Numbered from the stretch's first letter, positions 48,156-59,286 are shown. The stretch is 64,000 bases of DNA from Portulaca oleracea (GCA_029582165.1 CM055882.1:14207001-14271000), one strand, 5' to 3'. Numbers and translations: made by a program. Notes: generated from the sequence alone by a model not told the origin.

Positions 48156-51100
48156 TTGGGAGGCCATTCTTGGCCACTACCGGCTATGATTGATGTGCAA
48201 AATGGGAGACTATCTCTCAATGTGGGAGGAGAGCAAGTAGTGTTCAATCTCGAGGAGGGAAAGAAGCACCCGACATTTGATGACTCATGCTATGCGATTG
48301 ATGTGGTTGAGGATGCGGTTAATGATTCTTTATGGGAGTCTCTATTCCTCCAAGGTGCTTTTGATAATCCACTTGAAGCAAGCTTGATGGGCACTTGTTC
48401 TTCAACAACGGAGGGGGACGATGTGAAGTTCTTCACCGACCTTTTGGATGCTACTCCCATTGTTGAGAAGTTTTCTCCGGATGAAACATTTGTGCATTGC
48501 ATGGAGATTGAAGAGGTCGTCACCGAGAGACCAGACAAGTCAAAGAAATTACCTCAAGTTGAGCTCAAGCCTTTGCCATCCACTTTGAGGTATGAGTTTT
48601 TGGGTAAGGAGGAGAAATTCCCTGTGATCATTAATGCTAACCTTGATGGCACTCAAACTTCAAAACTTCTTTGTGTTGTTAGAAAACATAGAAGTGCCTT
48701 GGGTTATGCTATTGAGGATCTCAAGGGTCTATCCCCTTCTATTTGCATGCATGCTATCGATCTTATGCAAGATGCTAAACCATGTAGACAACCACAACGT
48801 CGATTAAACCCGAATATGCAAGAAGTGGTTAAAAAAGAGATCGTTAAATTGCTTTCCGCCGGGATCATTTACCCTATCGCTAATAGCGAATGGGTGAGCC
48901 CTGTACATTGTGTGCCCAAGAAGGGTGGCATGACCGTTATTGAAAATGAGCATCAAGAATTGATTAGCACTAGAGTTGTGAATGGGTGGCGCATGTGCAT
49001 TGATTATAGACAATTAAACAAGGAGACCCTCAAAGACCATTACCCTTTGCCATTTATTGATCAAATGCTAGAGAGACTTGCCGGTAAATCCCATTTTTGC
49101 TTTCTTGATGGCTATTCGGGATTCTTCCAAATACCCATTCACCCAAGCGACCAAGACAAGACCACGTTTACTTGCCCTTTTGGCACCTTCGCATACCGGA
49201 GGATGCCCTTTGGGTTATGTAACGCGCCCGGCACCTTTCAAAGGTGCATGTCGGCTATTTTCTCGGACTATGTGGGGAGTCTTATGGAAATTTTTATGGA
49301 TGATTTCAGTGTGTATGGGTGTACCTTTGATGATTGTCTTGCAAATTTGGAAAAAGTATTGATTCGTTGTCAAGATGTCAATCTAGTCCTTAACTGGGAA
49401 AAATGCCATTTCATGGTTGAGGAGGGTGTTGTCCTTGGCCATGTGATTTCAAAGCGGGGCATAGAGGTGGATAGAGCTAAAGTGGAGGTCATTGAGCGCC
49501 TACCACCCCCCACCACTGTCAAGGGGGTGCGTAGTTTTCTTGGACACGCCGGGTTTTACCGGCGATTTGTCAAAAACTTTTCGAAAATTGCTCGACCTCT
49601 CACTGAGCTTCTATGCAAGGATGCCCCTTTTGTCTTTACTAACGAGTGTCTTGAATCGTTTCAGAAATTGAAGGAGGCCTTGACCACCGCACCGGTAGTT
49701 CAACCACCGGATTGGAGTTTACCGTTCGATGTTATGTGCGATGCTAGCGACTATGTCGTGGGGGCATGTCTAGCACAAACCAAGGATAGGCAACCAAGGG
49801 TCATCTACTATGCAAGTCATGCCTTAGACGCCGCCCAACGCAACTATACCACCACGGAGAAGGAGTTGTTGGCTATTGTTTTTGCATTGGACAAGTTTCG
49901 CCAATACCTTTTGATTTCCAAAGTAGTGGTGTACACCGATCACTCGGCTTTGAAGTATTTACTAGGCAAGAAGGAGGCCAAGCCGAGGCTCATTCGTTGG
50001 TTGCTGCTAATGCAAGAATTCAACATCACCAGCCAGGACAAAGCCGGTTCCAAAAACGTGGTGGCCGACCACTTTTCACGGATCCTTGTTGAATTGGAGT
50101 CCCGGCCTATCAATGATTCTTTTCTGGATGAGAAGTTGCTTGCTATCCAAGATGAGACCCCGTGGTTCGCCGATATTGTGAACTACCTTGCTTCGGATGT
50201 GGTCCCGCCCGAGCTCCATTCAAACCAGAGGAAGAAATTCTTTTGTGACGTCAAGCACTATATTTGGCACGAGCCTTACTTGTTCCGCATATGCAACGAT
50301 GGCCTATATAGAAGATGCATAGCTCAAAGCGAGGTTCCGGAAATCTTAAATCATTGCCACAACAAGCCATGTGGAGGACATGGGGGAAAGGATAAAACAG
50401 GAACCAAGGTTCTTCAATGCGGATATTGGTGGCCGACGCTTTTCAAAGATGTAGAGGTTCATGTCAAAGCTTGCGATGAATGCCAAAGAGTTGGGAGGCT
50501 TTCTAGGAGAAATGAAGCACCCTTGACCTATATACTTGAATGTGAGATTTTTGATGTGTGGGGTATCGACTTCATGGGCCCATTTCCTTCGTCAAGGGGG
50601 AATGAATACATTTTGGTGGCAGTAGATTACGTTTCCAAATGGGCAGAAGCTATTGCAAGCCAAAGATGTGATGCCAATACGGTCTCCAAGTTCTTCAAGA
50701 AGGTAATCTTCCCTAGGTTCGGCATTCCAAGAGTAGTCATTAGTGATAATGGGCCTCACTTTATTGAGAAGAAATTCGAGGCAGTGCTCAAGAAGTATGG
50801 GGTGAATCACAAGAGAGGTTTGCCCTATCACCCCCAAACTCAAGGGCAAGTAGAGATCACAAACCGGGCTATTAAGGAAATCCTTCAAAAGACCGTTGCG
50901 TCCTCAAGAAAAGATTGGGCGGACAAACTTGATGATGCTTTATGGGCATTTAGGACGGCATTCAAGACTCCCATTGGCACCACTCCTTACCGATTGGTCT
51001 ATGGTAAGGCATGCCACTTCCCGGTGGAACTCGAATACAAAACATTTTGGGCGGTAAGGAAAGTGAATTTTGATGCAAAGGCCGCGGGGGAGAAACGGTT

Positions 51101-51443
51101 GTTCCAATTGGAAGAATTGGAGGAGATCCGCCAGCAAGCTTATGAGAATAATCGAATCTACAAGGAGAGGACAAAGGCTTGGCATGACAAGCACCTCAAT
51201 TACCGGAACTTCAAGGTGGGTGATCAAGTATTGTTGTACAATTCTCGCCTCCAACTCTTCCCGGGCAAGTTAAAGACCAAATGGTCGGGACCCTTTATCA
51301 TTGTCAAGCTCCACCCGGGTGGAGTTGTGGAGTTGGAGAACAAGAAGGGGGAAACTTTTAAAGTGAACTCTTCCAAGGTCAAACCATATGTCATGAGCGA
51401 AGAGTATGCGGGGACTATGATAACTTTCCTCCCCGATACCTAA
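48156..51443 (+). CDS. Athila copy 1: pol (reverse transcriptase, RNase H, integrase), 1095 codons open
   Basis: Open in the gag frame; the ATG at 48156 is incidental, since pol is normally made as part of the gag-pol protein. RT: NSEWVSPVHCVPKK, MCIDYRQLNK (about residue 280), FGLCNAPGTFQR and the catalytic FMDDFSVYG (about 378). RNase H: CDASDYVVGACLAQ (about 527), YTTTEKELLAIVFA, YTDHSALKYLL. Integrase: HHCC finger (HCHNKPCGGHGG...CDECQRVG, about 730-780), core Asp in WGIDFMGPFPSS (about 803), SDNGPHF (about 863), and Glu in QGQVEITNRA (about 899). All catalytic residues I can check are present, so pol itself may be intact. It is cut off from gag by the lesions upstream. Confidence 0.9.
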   Translation: MGGHSWPLPAMIDVQNGRLSLNVGGEQVVFNLEEGKKHPTFDDSCYAIDVVEDAVNDSLWESLFLQGAFDNPLEASLMGTCSSTTEGDDVKFFTDLLDATPIVEKFSPDETFVHCMEIEEVVTERPDKSKKLPQVELKPLPSTLRYEFLGKEEKFPVIINANLDGTQTSKLLCVVRKHRSALGYAIEDLKGLSPSICMHAIDLMQDAKPCRQPQRRLNPNMQEVVKKEIVKLLSAGIIYPIANSEWVSPVHCVPKKGGMTVIENEHQELISTRVVNGWRMCIDYRQLNKETLKDHYPLPFIDQMLERLAGKSHFCFLDGYSGFFQIPIHPSDQDKTTFTCPFGTFAYRRMPFGLCNAPGTFQRCMSAIFSDYVGSLMEIFMDDFSVYGCTFDDCLANLEKVLIRCQDVNLVLNWEKCHFMVEEGVVLGHVISKRGIEVDRAKVEVIERLPPPTTVKGVRSFLGHAGFYRRFVKNFSKIARPLTELLCKDAPFVFTNECLESFQKLKEALTTAPVVQPPDWSLPFDVMCDASDYVVGACLAQTKDRQPRVIYYASHALDAAQRNYTTTEKELLAIVFALDKFRQYLLISKVVVYTDHSALKYLLGKKEAKPRLIRWLLLMQEFNITSQDKAGSKNVVADHFSRILVELESRPINDSFLDEKLLAIQDETPWFADIVNYLASDVVPPELHSNQRKKFFCDVKHYIWHEPYLFRICNDGLYRRCIAQSEVPEILNHCHNKPCGGHGGKDKTGTKVLQCGYWWPTLFKDVEVHVKACDECQRVGRLSRRNEAPLTYILECEIFDVWGIDFMGPFPSSRGNEYILVAVDYVSKWAEAIASQRCDANTVSKFFKKVIFPRFGIPRVVISDNGPHFIEKKFEAVLKKYGVNHKRGLPYHPQTQGQVEITNRAIKEILQKTVASSRKDWADKLDDALWAFRTAFKTPIGTTPYRLVYGKACHFPVELEYKTFWAVRKVNFDAKAAGEKRLFQLEELEEIRQQAYENNRIYKERTKAWHDKHLNYRNFKVGDQVLLYNSRLQLFPGKLKTKWSGPFIIVKLHPGGVVELENKKGETFKVNSSKVKPYVMSEEYAGTMITFLPDT

Positions 51444-51737
51444 TGTCAAGATTCGGTCAATGGTCAAGCTAAGGACCTTAAGCAAGCGCTTCATGGGAGG
51501 CAACCCATGCTTGTAATGAGGAATTAGTTCTAGAAAAAAAAAAGAAAGATGAAAAAAAAAGAAAAAAAAACAGAAAAAAAAGGGGGAATCATGAGTGGGA
51601 GAGGAAAAAAAAATCAAGGGAGGTTTGGAGGTTGTGAGTACGAATTGAAGCATATTGGTTTTAGAGGAGATAGGTTGAAGGAGAACCTAAGGAGAGGAGA
51701 GACGAGGAACAATTGAAAATTTTTCTAAGTCTTGGAG
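51444..51737 (+). other. Athila post-pol spacer, A/G-rich
   Basis: Non-coding, with A-rich runs at 51533-51615. Includes the gcaagcgcttcatgggaggcaacccat motif common after Athila pol. Confidence 0.6.
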
Positions 51738-51990
51738 CATAGCGTTCGCTACACCGTTCGTAGCGTTCCCTACGGACCATTCCTCATCTTACTGTTTGGC
51801 CACTGTTTGGAGGGTAGCGTTCGCTACGAGGTGCGTAGCGTTCGCTACAGATCGATTCCTGATTTTCTGGCTGGCAGCTTTCTCGGGCATAGCGTTCGCT
51901 ACGCCCACCGTAGCGCTCGCTACGGATCGATTCCCAGTATTCTCGGCGCTAGGCATAGCGAACGCGACGACCGGCGTAGCGAACGCGACG
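51738..51990. repeat. Second palindrome-pair array, between pol and ORF3
   Basis: Same module as in the LTRs. Palindromes start at 51738, 51759; 51813, 51834; 51888, 51909; 51954, 51975. Each pair is again 21 bp start to start. Modules are 75, 75 and 66 bp apart, with diverged common flanks of the gatcgattcc..attttct type. Translations of this stretch as SVRY/RSVRY repeats are by-products of the array. Confidence 0.92.
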
Positions 51991-52282
51991 CTTAATTTTT
52001 ACACAGACTGTAAATGGGGAATTTCGACTCCCCCTTCATTTCACTTCACTTTTCACTCCATTTTCGCCTCACCTTCCTCTTTCCTCCCAAACCTTCCCAA
52101 ACCCCCCATAAACTCCATTTCCACCCTTCTCTTCTCACCTCTTGCAAACCACATACCCATTTTCACTTTCTTCCTCTAGCGTTTGAACTCTTAATTGAGT
52201 TGGGTTTTAGAGGAAGTAAAGCTTGACTCTTCCAAGTTTACTCTCACGCATTCATTCTTCAAAAGAGGAACAAGTGACAAGT

Positions 52283-53302
52283 ATGCCTCCACGACCTAGC
52301 AAGAGGGTGCGGGATGGAGCTTCATCCTCAAGGGCATCACCCATTATTGACCAAGATGATGAAGGTAATGACTTCCCTGATTTCCCTACCCAAAAATCTG
52401 AGCCTCTACGCTTAAGTTCGCATGCTAGGCATAGAGTTACCGTTCAAAATGATAGACATGCTCGACGGTTAGCACGGTTCAAAACTAGGAATATATGTTT
52501 TCCTTATGTTTATGATGTTGAAACGTGCAATGAACACCACTTGGGGCCTAGCATGGAACATTTAATTGGGGTAATGGGGTGGGAGCAATTTGTTCAGATT
52601 CGTGCACCCCAGAGAGATCAAGCAATTTATGAGTTCCTTTCGTCTTTTGAGTTGTTGAATGATGGGACAAATGATGCTTGTTTTACTGCGTGGGTGGGCA
52701 ACAAGCCCATTGAGTGTGATCTTGTGAAGTTCAATAATTTGTTGGGTTTGCCGAACGGAGGCCTAACCTATGGCCAAGCCTCGTTCTTCAATGAGGGGGA
52801 GGCGATGCGGGAAATAACATGTTGGCGGAGAACTTTACTTAGGGCACCAAATGGGGATGTCTTGTATTATGATGTTCGGGGTTCTAAATCCCGCGATTTT
52901 TGTAACCCCGCCGTTAGGGTCTTCCATAGGTTGGTTATAAATTCAGTTTTTGCACGAGATGATGGTAGGGAGAAGGTGCGGAAAGATGACCTAGCTATTT
53001 TGCACCATGCTTTACATGGTCGCCGTGTCAACACGGGATCGTGTATTCTGCACCAACTTAAGCAAATGTCTATCGATGGTGCCGGGACTTGTATAGCATT
53101 GGGTCACATTATTACCCACTTTCTACACCAGTATGGGGGCCCGATAACCCCATACCTTGGCTGTTGCGATACCCACCACATTCCTGAACCTATGGACAGC
53201 GACCGCCTCCGCCACTTCCGTTTTTTTCTCCGTGAATCCATCGCCTCCAGCACTCCTCTACCACCATGGGTCCGTCCCCAAAGTCGTTACTACTCTCCGT
53301 AA
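52283..53302 (+). CDS. Athila ORF3 (env-like / ATHILA family protein), probably broken at the end
   Basis: The likely start is ATG 52283 (MPPRPSKRVRDGASSS); an upstream in-frame ATG at 52223 adds 20 residues. The N-terminus is basic and Ser-rich. It is followed by a domain I recognise as the ATHILA ORF family found after pol in these elements: FPYVYDVETCNEHHLG, FLSSFELLNDG, KFNNLLGLPNGG, VRVFHRLVINSVFAR, HGRRVNTGSCILHQL, ALGHIITHFL. Its function is unknown; it has been called env-like by position. Sequence typical of the C-terminal half continues past the stop in other frames (53300-53600 and 53516-53797), so frameshifts have probably shortened it. Confidence 0.8.
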   Translation: MPPRPSKRVRDGASSSRASPIIDQDDEGNDFPDFPTQKSEPLRLSSHARHRVTVQNDRHARRLARFKTRNICFPYVYDVETCNEHHLGPSMEHLIGVMGWEQFVQIRAPQRDQAIYEFLSSFELLNDGTNDACFTAWVGNKPIECDLVKFNNLLGLPNGGLTYGQASFFNEGEAMREITCWRRTLLRAPNGDVLYYDVRGSKSRDFCNPAVRVFHRLVINSVFARDDGREKVRKDDLAILHHALHGRRVNTGSCILHQLKQMSIDGAGTCIALGHIITHFLHQYGGPITPYLGCCDTHHIPEPMDSDRLRHFRFFLRESIASSTPLPPWVRPQSRYYSP

Positions 53303-53797
53303 CCAACAAGCCCCTCGTTTAATCGATGTGCGGGATCATAACAATTGGTCTTGTGGGCAAGAGCAAACTCCTAGGCTTGTTGGTCGGGATAGGGGGTTCA
53401 TGATGCCTCCTTTCGAGAGGGAGTTGGAGCAGCTGCGGGAGGCGGCTGAAAATCAACGCGGGGCACCGAGGCGAGGGCGGCCCAAGAAGAGAATGTTGGG
53501 GAGCAAGAACAAGGGTTGGGGGGACAAGGCGGTTGGGTTTTGCGTCAAGAGGATTTTGATGGGCTGCGAAACGATGTGCGGGACCTTGCCGGTTCCATGA
53601 ATCAAATGATGATTGCCCAAACGCGAACCTATGACTCATTGACGCAATTGAACAATCGGGTGGGTCGCTTGGAGAACATCGCGGATGATTGGGCCTACTA
53701 CCACTACGTTGTCATGGGCCATCCGCCGCGTGATCCGGGATGGGTCAACCCGTACTACCCACCACCTCCTCCTCCTGAAGGAGATCCACCATCATGA
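53303..53797 (+). pseudogene. Athila ORF3 C-terminal remnant in shifted frames
   Basis: Readings with GFMMPPFERELEQLREAAENQRGAPRRGRPKKR (another frame) and then DFDGLRNDVRDLAGSMNQMMIAQTRTYDSLTQLNNRVGRLENIA followed by a Pro-rich end (PYYPPPPPPEGDPPS). The second has a coiled-coil look. It ends at 53797, in the same frame as the ORF before 53302. Confidence 0.6.
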
Positions 53798-55905
53798 TTG
53801 TAAGCTTTATCCCCTCCCCACTCTCTCTCTTTATTCGAATTATCATTTGATTGTTTGTGGGGAGGTATGCATCTAGTGGGTGGGTGGAGCGTTCTTGTGT
53901 TCCCGTCCCTTGTCGGTTTGTCAAAGATCCTGTTGTCTTATGTGTGATCACTGTCCATCTCTACCTCCGTCCATCTTCCATCATGTTTCGATTGGTTTTG
54001 GTTAATCACTTGCACTTAGCTCCATCAAGTGACAAGTGATGTTTCACCCTCAGCAAGCCGCCTCAAATTGATTGAGAACGAGGTTGAGGTTTCACAAGCA
54101 ATGTATATAGCTTTGTTCTCGCATATAGATTTGTTTCTTGCGTTTTTCCTTTATCCATTTGGACATTTTCGTATATTTCTTTTGCATATAGATTCGATTG
54201 CATTTTGATACGTTGCATTTTTCTTCTAACCTCATTAGTCTTAGCTTTTCTTTTGTGATCGTGGTCCGAACTTTGATTACATATTGGGAACTTACAAGGT
54301 ACATTCGTTCCATCCTTTTCTATTTTTGTACATATTTCCATGATTTTGATTGTATAGTTTGTTTTCTTTTTGCATGCTTGTTTTTCTTTTTGGTGGCGCA
54401 CCCCTAGTATGCTCTGTGCTGGGTTTTCTTGTTGTTGGAGCCGTGTGGGCTCGGGACGCCACCCCTTTTTTATGTGTTAGATGTTTGTACATATGTTTGT
54501 TTTTCCTAGTTTTTCTAACCTTCAAGAGACATCCTTCCCTCAATGAGGACATTGTGGATTTTAAGTGTGGGGGGGGGGGGGGGGAAGATCATTATGTTTT
54601 GGGTAGAACACCTAGTCTTTTTCTTTCTTAGAAAAATCCGAGAAAAAAATGATGCAAAAGTGCTAAAAGATGATATATAAAAAAAAAATCGAAAAGTTTT
54701 TGTGTGAAAGAGTAAAAAGGGGAGAAATGTTGTGAAAACCCCAAAAGTTTCTTTTTCTTTTTAAAGATACTTCCATTCACAGTTTTGTAGATAGTTGTCT
54801 AATCCGCCGATTCAATTAGTTGGAAGCGGCCGGTATGAATAAATAGAGACCTTAGGAAGGATTTTTGCCATGACTTATCTCTTTTAGACCTCTACATGGA
54901 ATGTGAAAGCGTAATCCTCAAATCTTACACGCTTTGACTGTGTCTTCTTACCTAAGTTAGACGGTTTAGTTGTTCAATTGCTTAAGCTCTTAATTAATAC
55001 ATTAATCAAATAACCGTCGGGCTTACCGTCATGGGTTGGTTTGGGTGGATCGGCACCCTATGCCCCTTAAGTGCAATGACTCACGTATGGAGAAACCCAG
55101 CAGGGAGGGTAGCCCTTTGCGAAGGCCGGTACTTAAATCCCGCAAAACCCGACGCAAACACTCTAAAAGACAAAGCGGATTGAGTGGAAAGAAAAAAGTG
55201 TAGTTTTTGCAATGAAAGAAAAGGGCGAAGCAAGAAAAAGAAGAAAAAAAAAGGTTGAGCAAAAGAATCATAAGAAAGAGCAAGGAAAAGCAAGAAAAGA
55301 AAAAAAAATGGAGAAAGAAAAAGAGCGGTGTAAGAAAAAGAAAAAAAAAAGGGTTGAAAGAAAAACCAAGAGTGAAGTAGGATAGATAATTCCGAGCTTG
55401 AGCATGAGAACAGCTCTGACTATCTGGTTTAGGATAGGAAAGACCGACTAGAGCCCACTTGCACATATTCACGAGGTGTCTTGCTCAGCAGGAAGTGTTT
55501 TGGTTCAAAATCTCAAAGATTGGCAGTTTTCCAACCTTCGTGTCTTAATTTGTTTGTTCTTGTTTCTTCCAATTGATTGTTGAGGCGGGATGGGGAACTA
55601 GGTGCATGATTGGGGACGGGAGTATTTTCTTTGTTTTTGTTTGGCTTTGTGTTTTTTTTTTCGGTTTTCACTTCTCTTTCTTTCCCCTTTTTCCTTTTTC
55701 TTTGGCTTTTCTGGGCACAGCCGCTACAAACCCTCACGAGTCCACCTCGTCCACCCGGGCTACCGGGGGGTTTAAAGGGCTTGATGCATATGCTAAATGC
55801 ATCCGCGATTACTGCGAAAGTGAGTTAGGTGTTTGTGTTTTCTAGTTTTTTAAGTTTCTTTCGGTTAATTTTGCTCGGGACGAGCAAAAGTCTAAGTGTG
55901 GGGGG
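53798..55905 (+). other. Athila 3' non-coding region with polypurine tracts
   Basis: No coding domain. A purine tract with a run of 16 G lies at 54563-54584 (aagtgtgggggg type), and the terminal tract aagtgtgggggg is at 55893-55905, directly before the right LTR. A/G-rich stretches at 55195-55370 give Lys/Glu- or Phe-rich open frames of no value. Confidence 0.7.
55893..55905 (+). promoter_or_regulatory. Terminal polypurine tract of Athila copy 1
   Basis: aagtgtgggggg immediately before the TGTTTAGTCCC of the right LTR; primes plus-strand cDNA synthesis in intact elements. Confidence 0.85.
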
Positions 55906-57565
55906 TGTTTAGTCCCATTTTAGGGGCTAAATACCACTCGTTCACGCCCAAGTCTATTGTCGTTCCCTAATAAAATGGTTATTTATTACGTGCTTTGTGA
56001 CTTTTAGGCTTTAAGTTCGGAGAATAATAAAAGGGGGCGAAGATGCGGAAAAAGGCGATAACTCGGTCATCCCGAGACCTTTGGAGCTGATTTGATGTCG
56101 TGGTGAAGACCCGGGAAGCAAGGGAGACCAGCCGTGCGTAAAGGAGAGGGATTTCGGGTCAAAAGGCTAAGTATGGGGGCATCCAGGCTCGTAACGTTCG
56201 CTACAACAGCCGTAGCGATCGTTACGTCCCCATACTTAGATGGAGATCACCTGAAGAGCGTAGCGGTCGCTACGCCTGTCGTAGCGATCGTTACGAGCCC
56301 AGGCAGAAGGTTCTGCCCAAGGCCGTAGCGGTCGCTACCCCTTTCATAGCGCCCGTTACGATGAAGCCCTGATTTTCCAATTTATCCTACTGACGGTCAT
56401 AGCGTTCGCTACGCCCTCCTTAGCGTTCGCTACGGATGAGTGACTGGGTCGCGACGCTGGGCGTAGCGGACGCCTTGGAGCGGCGATGTCCGTAGCGTTC
56501 GCGACGACCTTATTTCCTGCTTATTTTTCGGCCAAAACGACTGTGTTTTGGCCCTTCTTCCCCTTTGTTTAATTAGCTCGTCTTGTCATTTTGGACGAGG
56601 GCTTTTAGCTGGAGATTAAGGTTCTTTACTTTTGACATCTTCTACCTTTCAAGAGTTTTAGGATTAGCTTTGTGACAATTAACTTCTACTTTAGTTGAGT
56701 AATTACTTTCTTCAATCAAGGCAAGTTGCTCTTCATCATTTGGGTATTATTGCTCTTAATTTATTTCCAATTTATTGCTCATCAATTTTAGGTATAATCT
56801 CTTTTCTCCTCACTTTAATGTTTCCAAATGTTTTGTTGCTTGTGTTTAGTGTAGTTTTATGTTGTTAATCGTAGTAGTTAGTTTTATTATCCATCCTTTG
56901 AGTAGAATCATTCTAGGGTTCTATTGGTTGTGTGTTGCTAATTTCTCCACCATGTCTAGAGGCTAATCCTCCTTGAGGTGAGGGGGTGATTAAGGCCTTA
57001 ATGGGTTTTGGCTAAGGTGTTTATTGATTAAAGTGTGTTTTAGTTGGAGGAGTTTATTCCCACCTAGTGTCTTCTCATTGGGGGTGGCGGTTCAAGGTCC
57101 GAGAGCTCTTTGAATCGTTATACACTCAATGGGAAGCCTAGAGTGGGATAGTTAGGTCTATACTTGCGAGGGTAAGTGTAGGCTTAACTAGGAATTAACG
57201 CAATTCTCAACCCTGATGGTCCAAGGTGGACATAGGGTAGTTAATATGAATCTTCCTCGAGGGAGGGGATTCATTGTGGCCTTTTCCCGCGTTGTTCCAT
57301 AGATGAATCCAACTTTATGCGCTTTAGTCATGAAAACTCCTTGATCAAAGATTCCGTTAAGTGTCTAAAACCCCCGAACCTCTCTTTGTCTGATTATCAC
57401 CTAGTTAATCGTCTTTCTAGTTTTAATTTTGTTATATTCAAAGTGTTCTTTGCTCCGTGATTTATTTCTTGATTCAAGGCTAAAACCGAAGCAAAATACG
57501 AGAATTTAGACCAAAGGCTCCCTGAGTTCGACAATTTACACCGGCCTGCAAACCGCTTGTACACA
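55906..57565 (+). repeat. Athila right LTR (1660 bp)
   Basis: TGTTTAGTCCC...TGTACACA. Its palindrome array spans 56190-56506 and lacks most of the left palindrome of the last pair, through a deletion of about 30 bp near 56474-56484. It is followed by a second complete primer binding site, so it serves as the left LTR of the next copy. Confidence 0.92.
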
Positions 57566-57568
57566 AAA

Positions 57569-57586
57569 TGGCGCCGTTGCCGGGGA
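57569..57586 (+). promoter_or_regulatory. Second tRNA-Asp-type primer binding site
   Basis: TGGCGCCGTTGCCGGGGA, identical to the site at 45747-45764, here after the right LTR. Confidence 0.9.
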
Positions 57587-57709
57587 GCTAGTGTCCCTAG
57601 CTCCTCGTTGTTTTGTTTCTAGGTTTTTGTTTTGAATCCTTCTACCTGCTTGAGGTTTTGTGAGTCTAGGTCCTAGGATAATTTTACGCGTCCTTGTTGT
57701 TGGTGTTGT

Positions 57710-58843
57710 ATGCAGACAAGGTCTCATAGAGGCCAAGCCCCACTCGTCCCCCTCGACCCCGAGATTGAAGCTTCGGCTCGGAGACGTCCTCGGGAGCAAC
57801 GACAACAACAACAAGCCGCCATGGAAGGCCAAGGAGGCCAGGGCCAAGGAGGTGATCCACCACCAAACCCACCCCGTCCCTTAGCTTGGTACAATACACC
57901 CACTCCAGGGACGGGAGGCAACCCCATCATTCTACCTGCTTTACCCAATAATGCCTTGTACGACTTCAAGGCCAACTTTGTGAACATGTTTGAGCAAAAC
58001 CCGTTCAATGGTTTTGAGAGGGAGAGTCCCATTGACCATATTGACAAGTTCGAAGAGAGGATCGGTTATGTCCAAATACCAGGAGTTCCGCCAAGCTACA
58101 TGAAGCTTAAGTTCTTTCCATTGACTTTAGCGGGGAAAGCCAAGCTTTGGCTCAATACTTGTCCTCCTGGAACTTATGACACTTGGGAGAAGTTGAGCGG
58201 AGATTTCCTCAAGAGGTTCTACACCACCGATGAGACCCATCTTCGACGGCAAGATATCTTCAATTTTAAACAAGAGCAAGGAGAGTCACTTTTTGATGCT
58301 TGGGGACGGTACAAGAATCTTCAACGCAGAGTTCCTCATCACAACTTGGATGATTGGTTGCTCCTTAATACCTTCTATCAAGGGCTCAATGGACATTTGA
58401 GAGAGTTGATTGATAATGCCTCGGGAAGAACTTTTCTTGGCAAGACCGCTGAGGAGGCGAATGTTTTCCTTCATGAGCTAGCACAAAACTCTCCAAATTG
58501 GGGTTCGGACCGTTCGCGAAGAGGGGAAGGATCTTCATCTAGTGATGCCGTGTTGAAACACCTTGCCGATCAAATCTCGGAGTTGAGTCAAAAGTTTGCC
58601 GTCATGGATACCTCGAGGCAAGTCAATGTCGTTCAAGAGATGCAAGGCCCTTCATCCATGCCCGATAGCAACATGGTTGAATGCAACGTTTGCAATGGGT
58701 ACCACCCTAATGGTCAATGCCTAGGGTACCACGACATGGAGCAAGCCAATGCCATCTACCCCAACAACAACCTCTCCTATTCCAATAACCATCCCATTAG
58801 ACCACAAGGAAACCCGGCATACAATGCTCGACACATTCAATGA
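57710..58843 (+). pseudogene. Athila copy 2: truncated gag
   Basis: ATG 57710 (MQTRSHRGQAPLV...). Nearly identical to the first gag but without 27 bases in the Arg-rich N-terminal stretch, and with TGG (58498-58500) where copy 1 has TGA. It includes the CNVCNGYHPNGQC knuckle. Element homology ends at about 58835 and the frame closes by chance at 58843. The rest of this copy is missing. Confidence 0.88.
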
Positions 58844-59286
58844 TTAGCAAGGTTGTTAAAATCGGGATCCTAAATCAGATCCATGGGGTAGTTACAAAGA
58901 ACCCTAGAGGGGGTGAATGGGGTTATTGAAATTCTGCACATTCAATGAGGACATTAGTAACAAACCTTCATTATCGTTAAGGATTTAAACATAGTGTAAC
59001 AAAATTACTTATATTATTGAATGCAAACCAGAAAGTGTTACACTGAGGTACGTGGTTACAAACAGCCTCACTATCCTAGAGCTGATGTCCTCAGGACAGT
59101 TACAATGGAGCTAGTGTCCCAACTAAGTTGGCTAGTAGCCCAACTAAGTTGTCCTAGCAGCGATTTTAGACGAAAGCTTCCACCAACCACGTTGGTGATT
59201 ATCACTCACAGAAACTACAACACTGAGTTTCTATTACACTACTTGTCGAGGTCCTCGGCTACAATCTACCAGAGATCCTCCACTGG

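Larger units (their letters stand above)
44053..58843 (+). mobile_element. Athila-lineage Ty3/gypsy element, tandem and truncated (LTR-internal-LTR-gag)
   Basis: Left LTR 44053-45743, primer site, gag-pro-pol, a spacer with a palindrome array, an env-like ORF3, a long 3' non-coding region with polypurine tracts, right LTR 55906-57565, then a second primer site and a second gag copy that breaks off at about 58835-58843. Lineage is assigned from the tRNA-Asp-type primer site, the gag and RT sequence (IFMDDFSVYG), and the ORF3. The second copy's gag lacks the stop found in the first. No target duplication can be scored because the right end is lost. Confidence 0.9.

Noticed and set aside
51732..52179. 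Proteins with SVRY/RSVRY or VAFAT repeats
   Set aside because: They are readings through the palindrome array in two frames; the same array lies in non-coding LTR DNA.
55180..55472. A Phe-rich membrane protein on the minus strand
   Set aside because: It is the complement of an A/G-rich non-coding stretch of the Athila 3' region.
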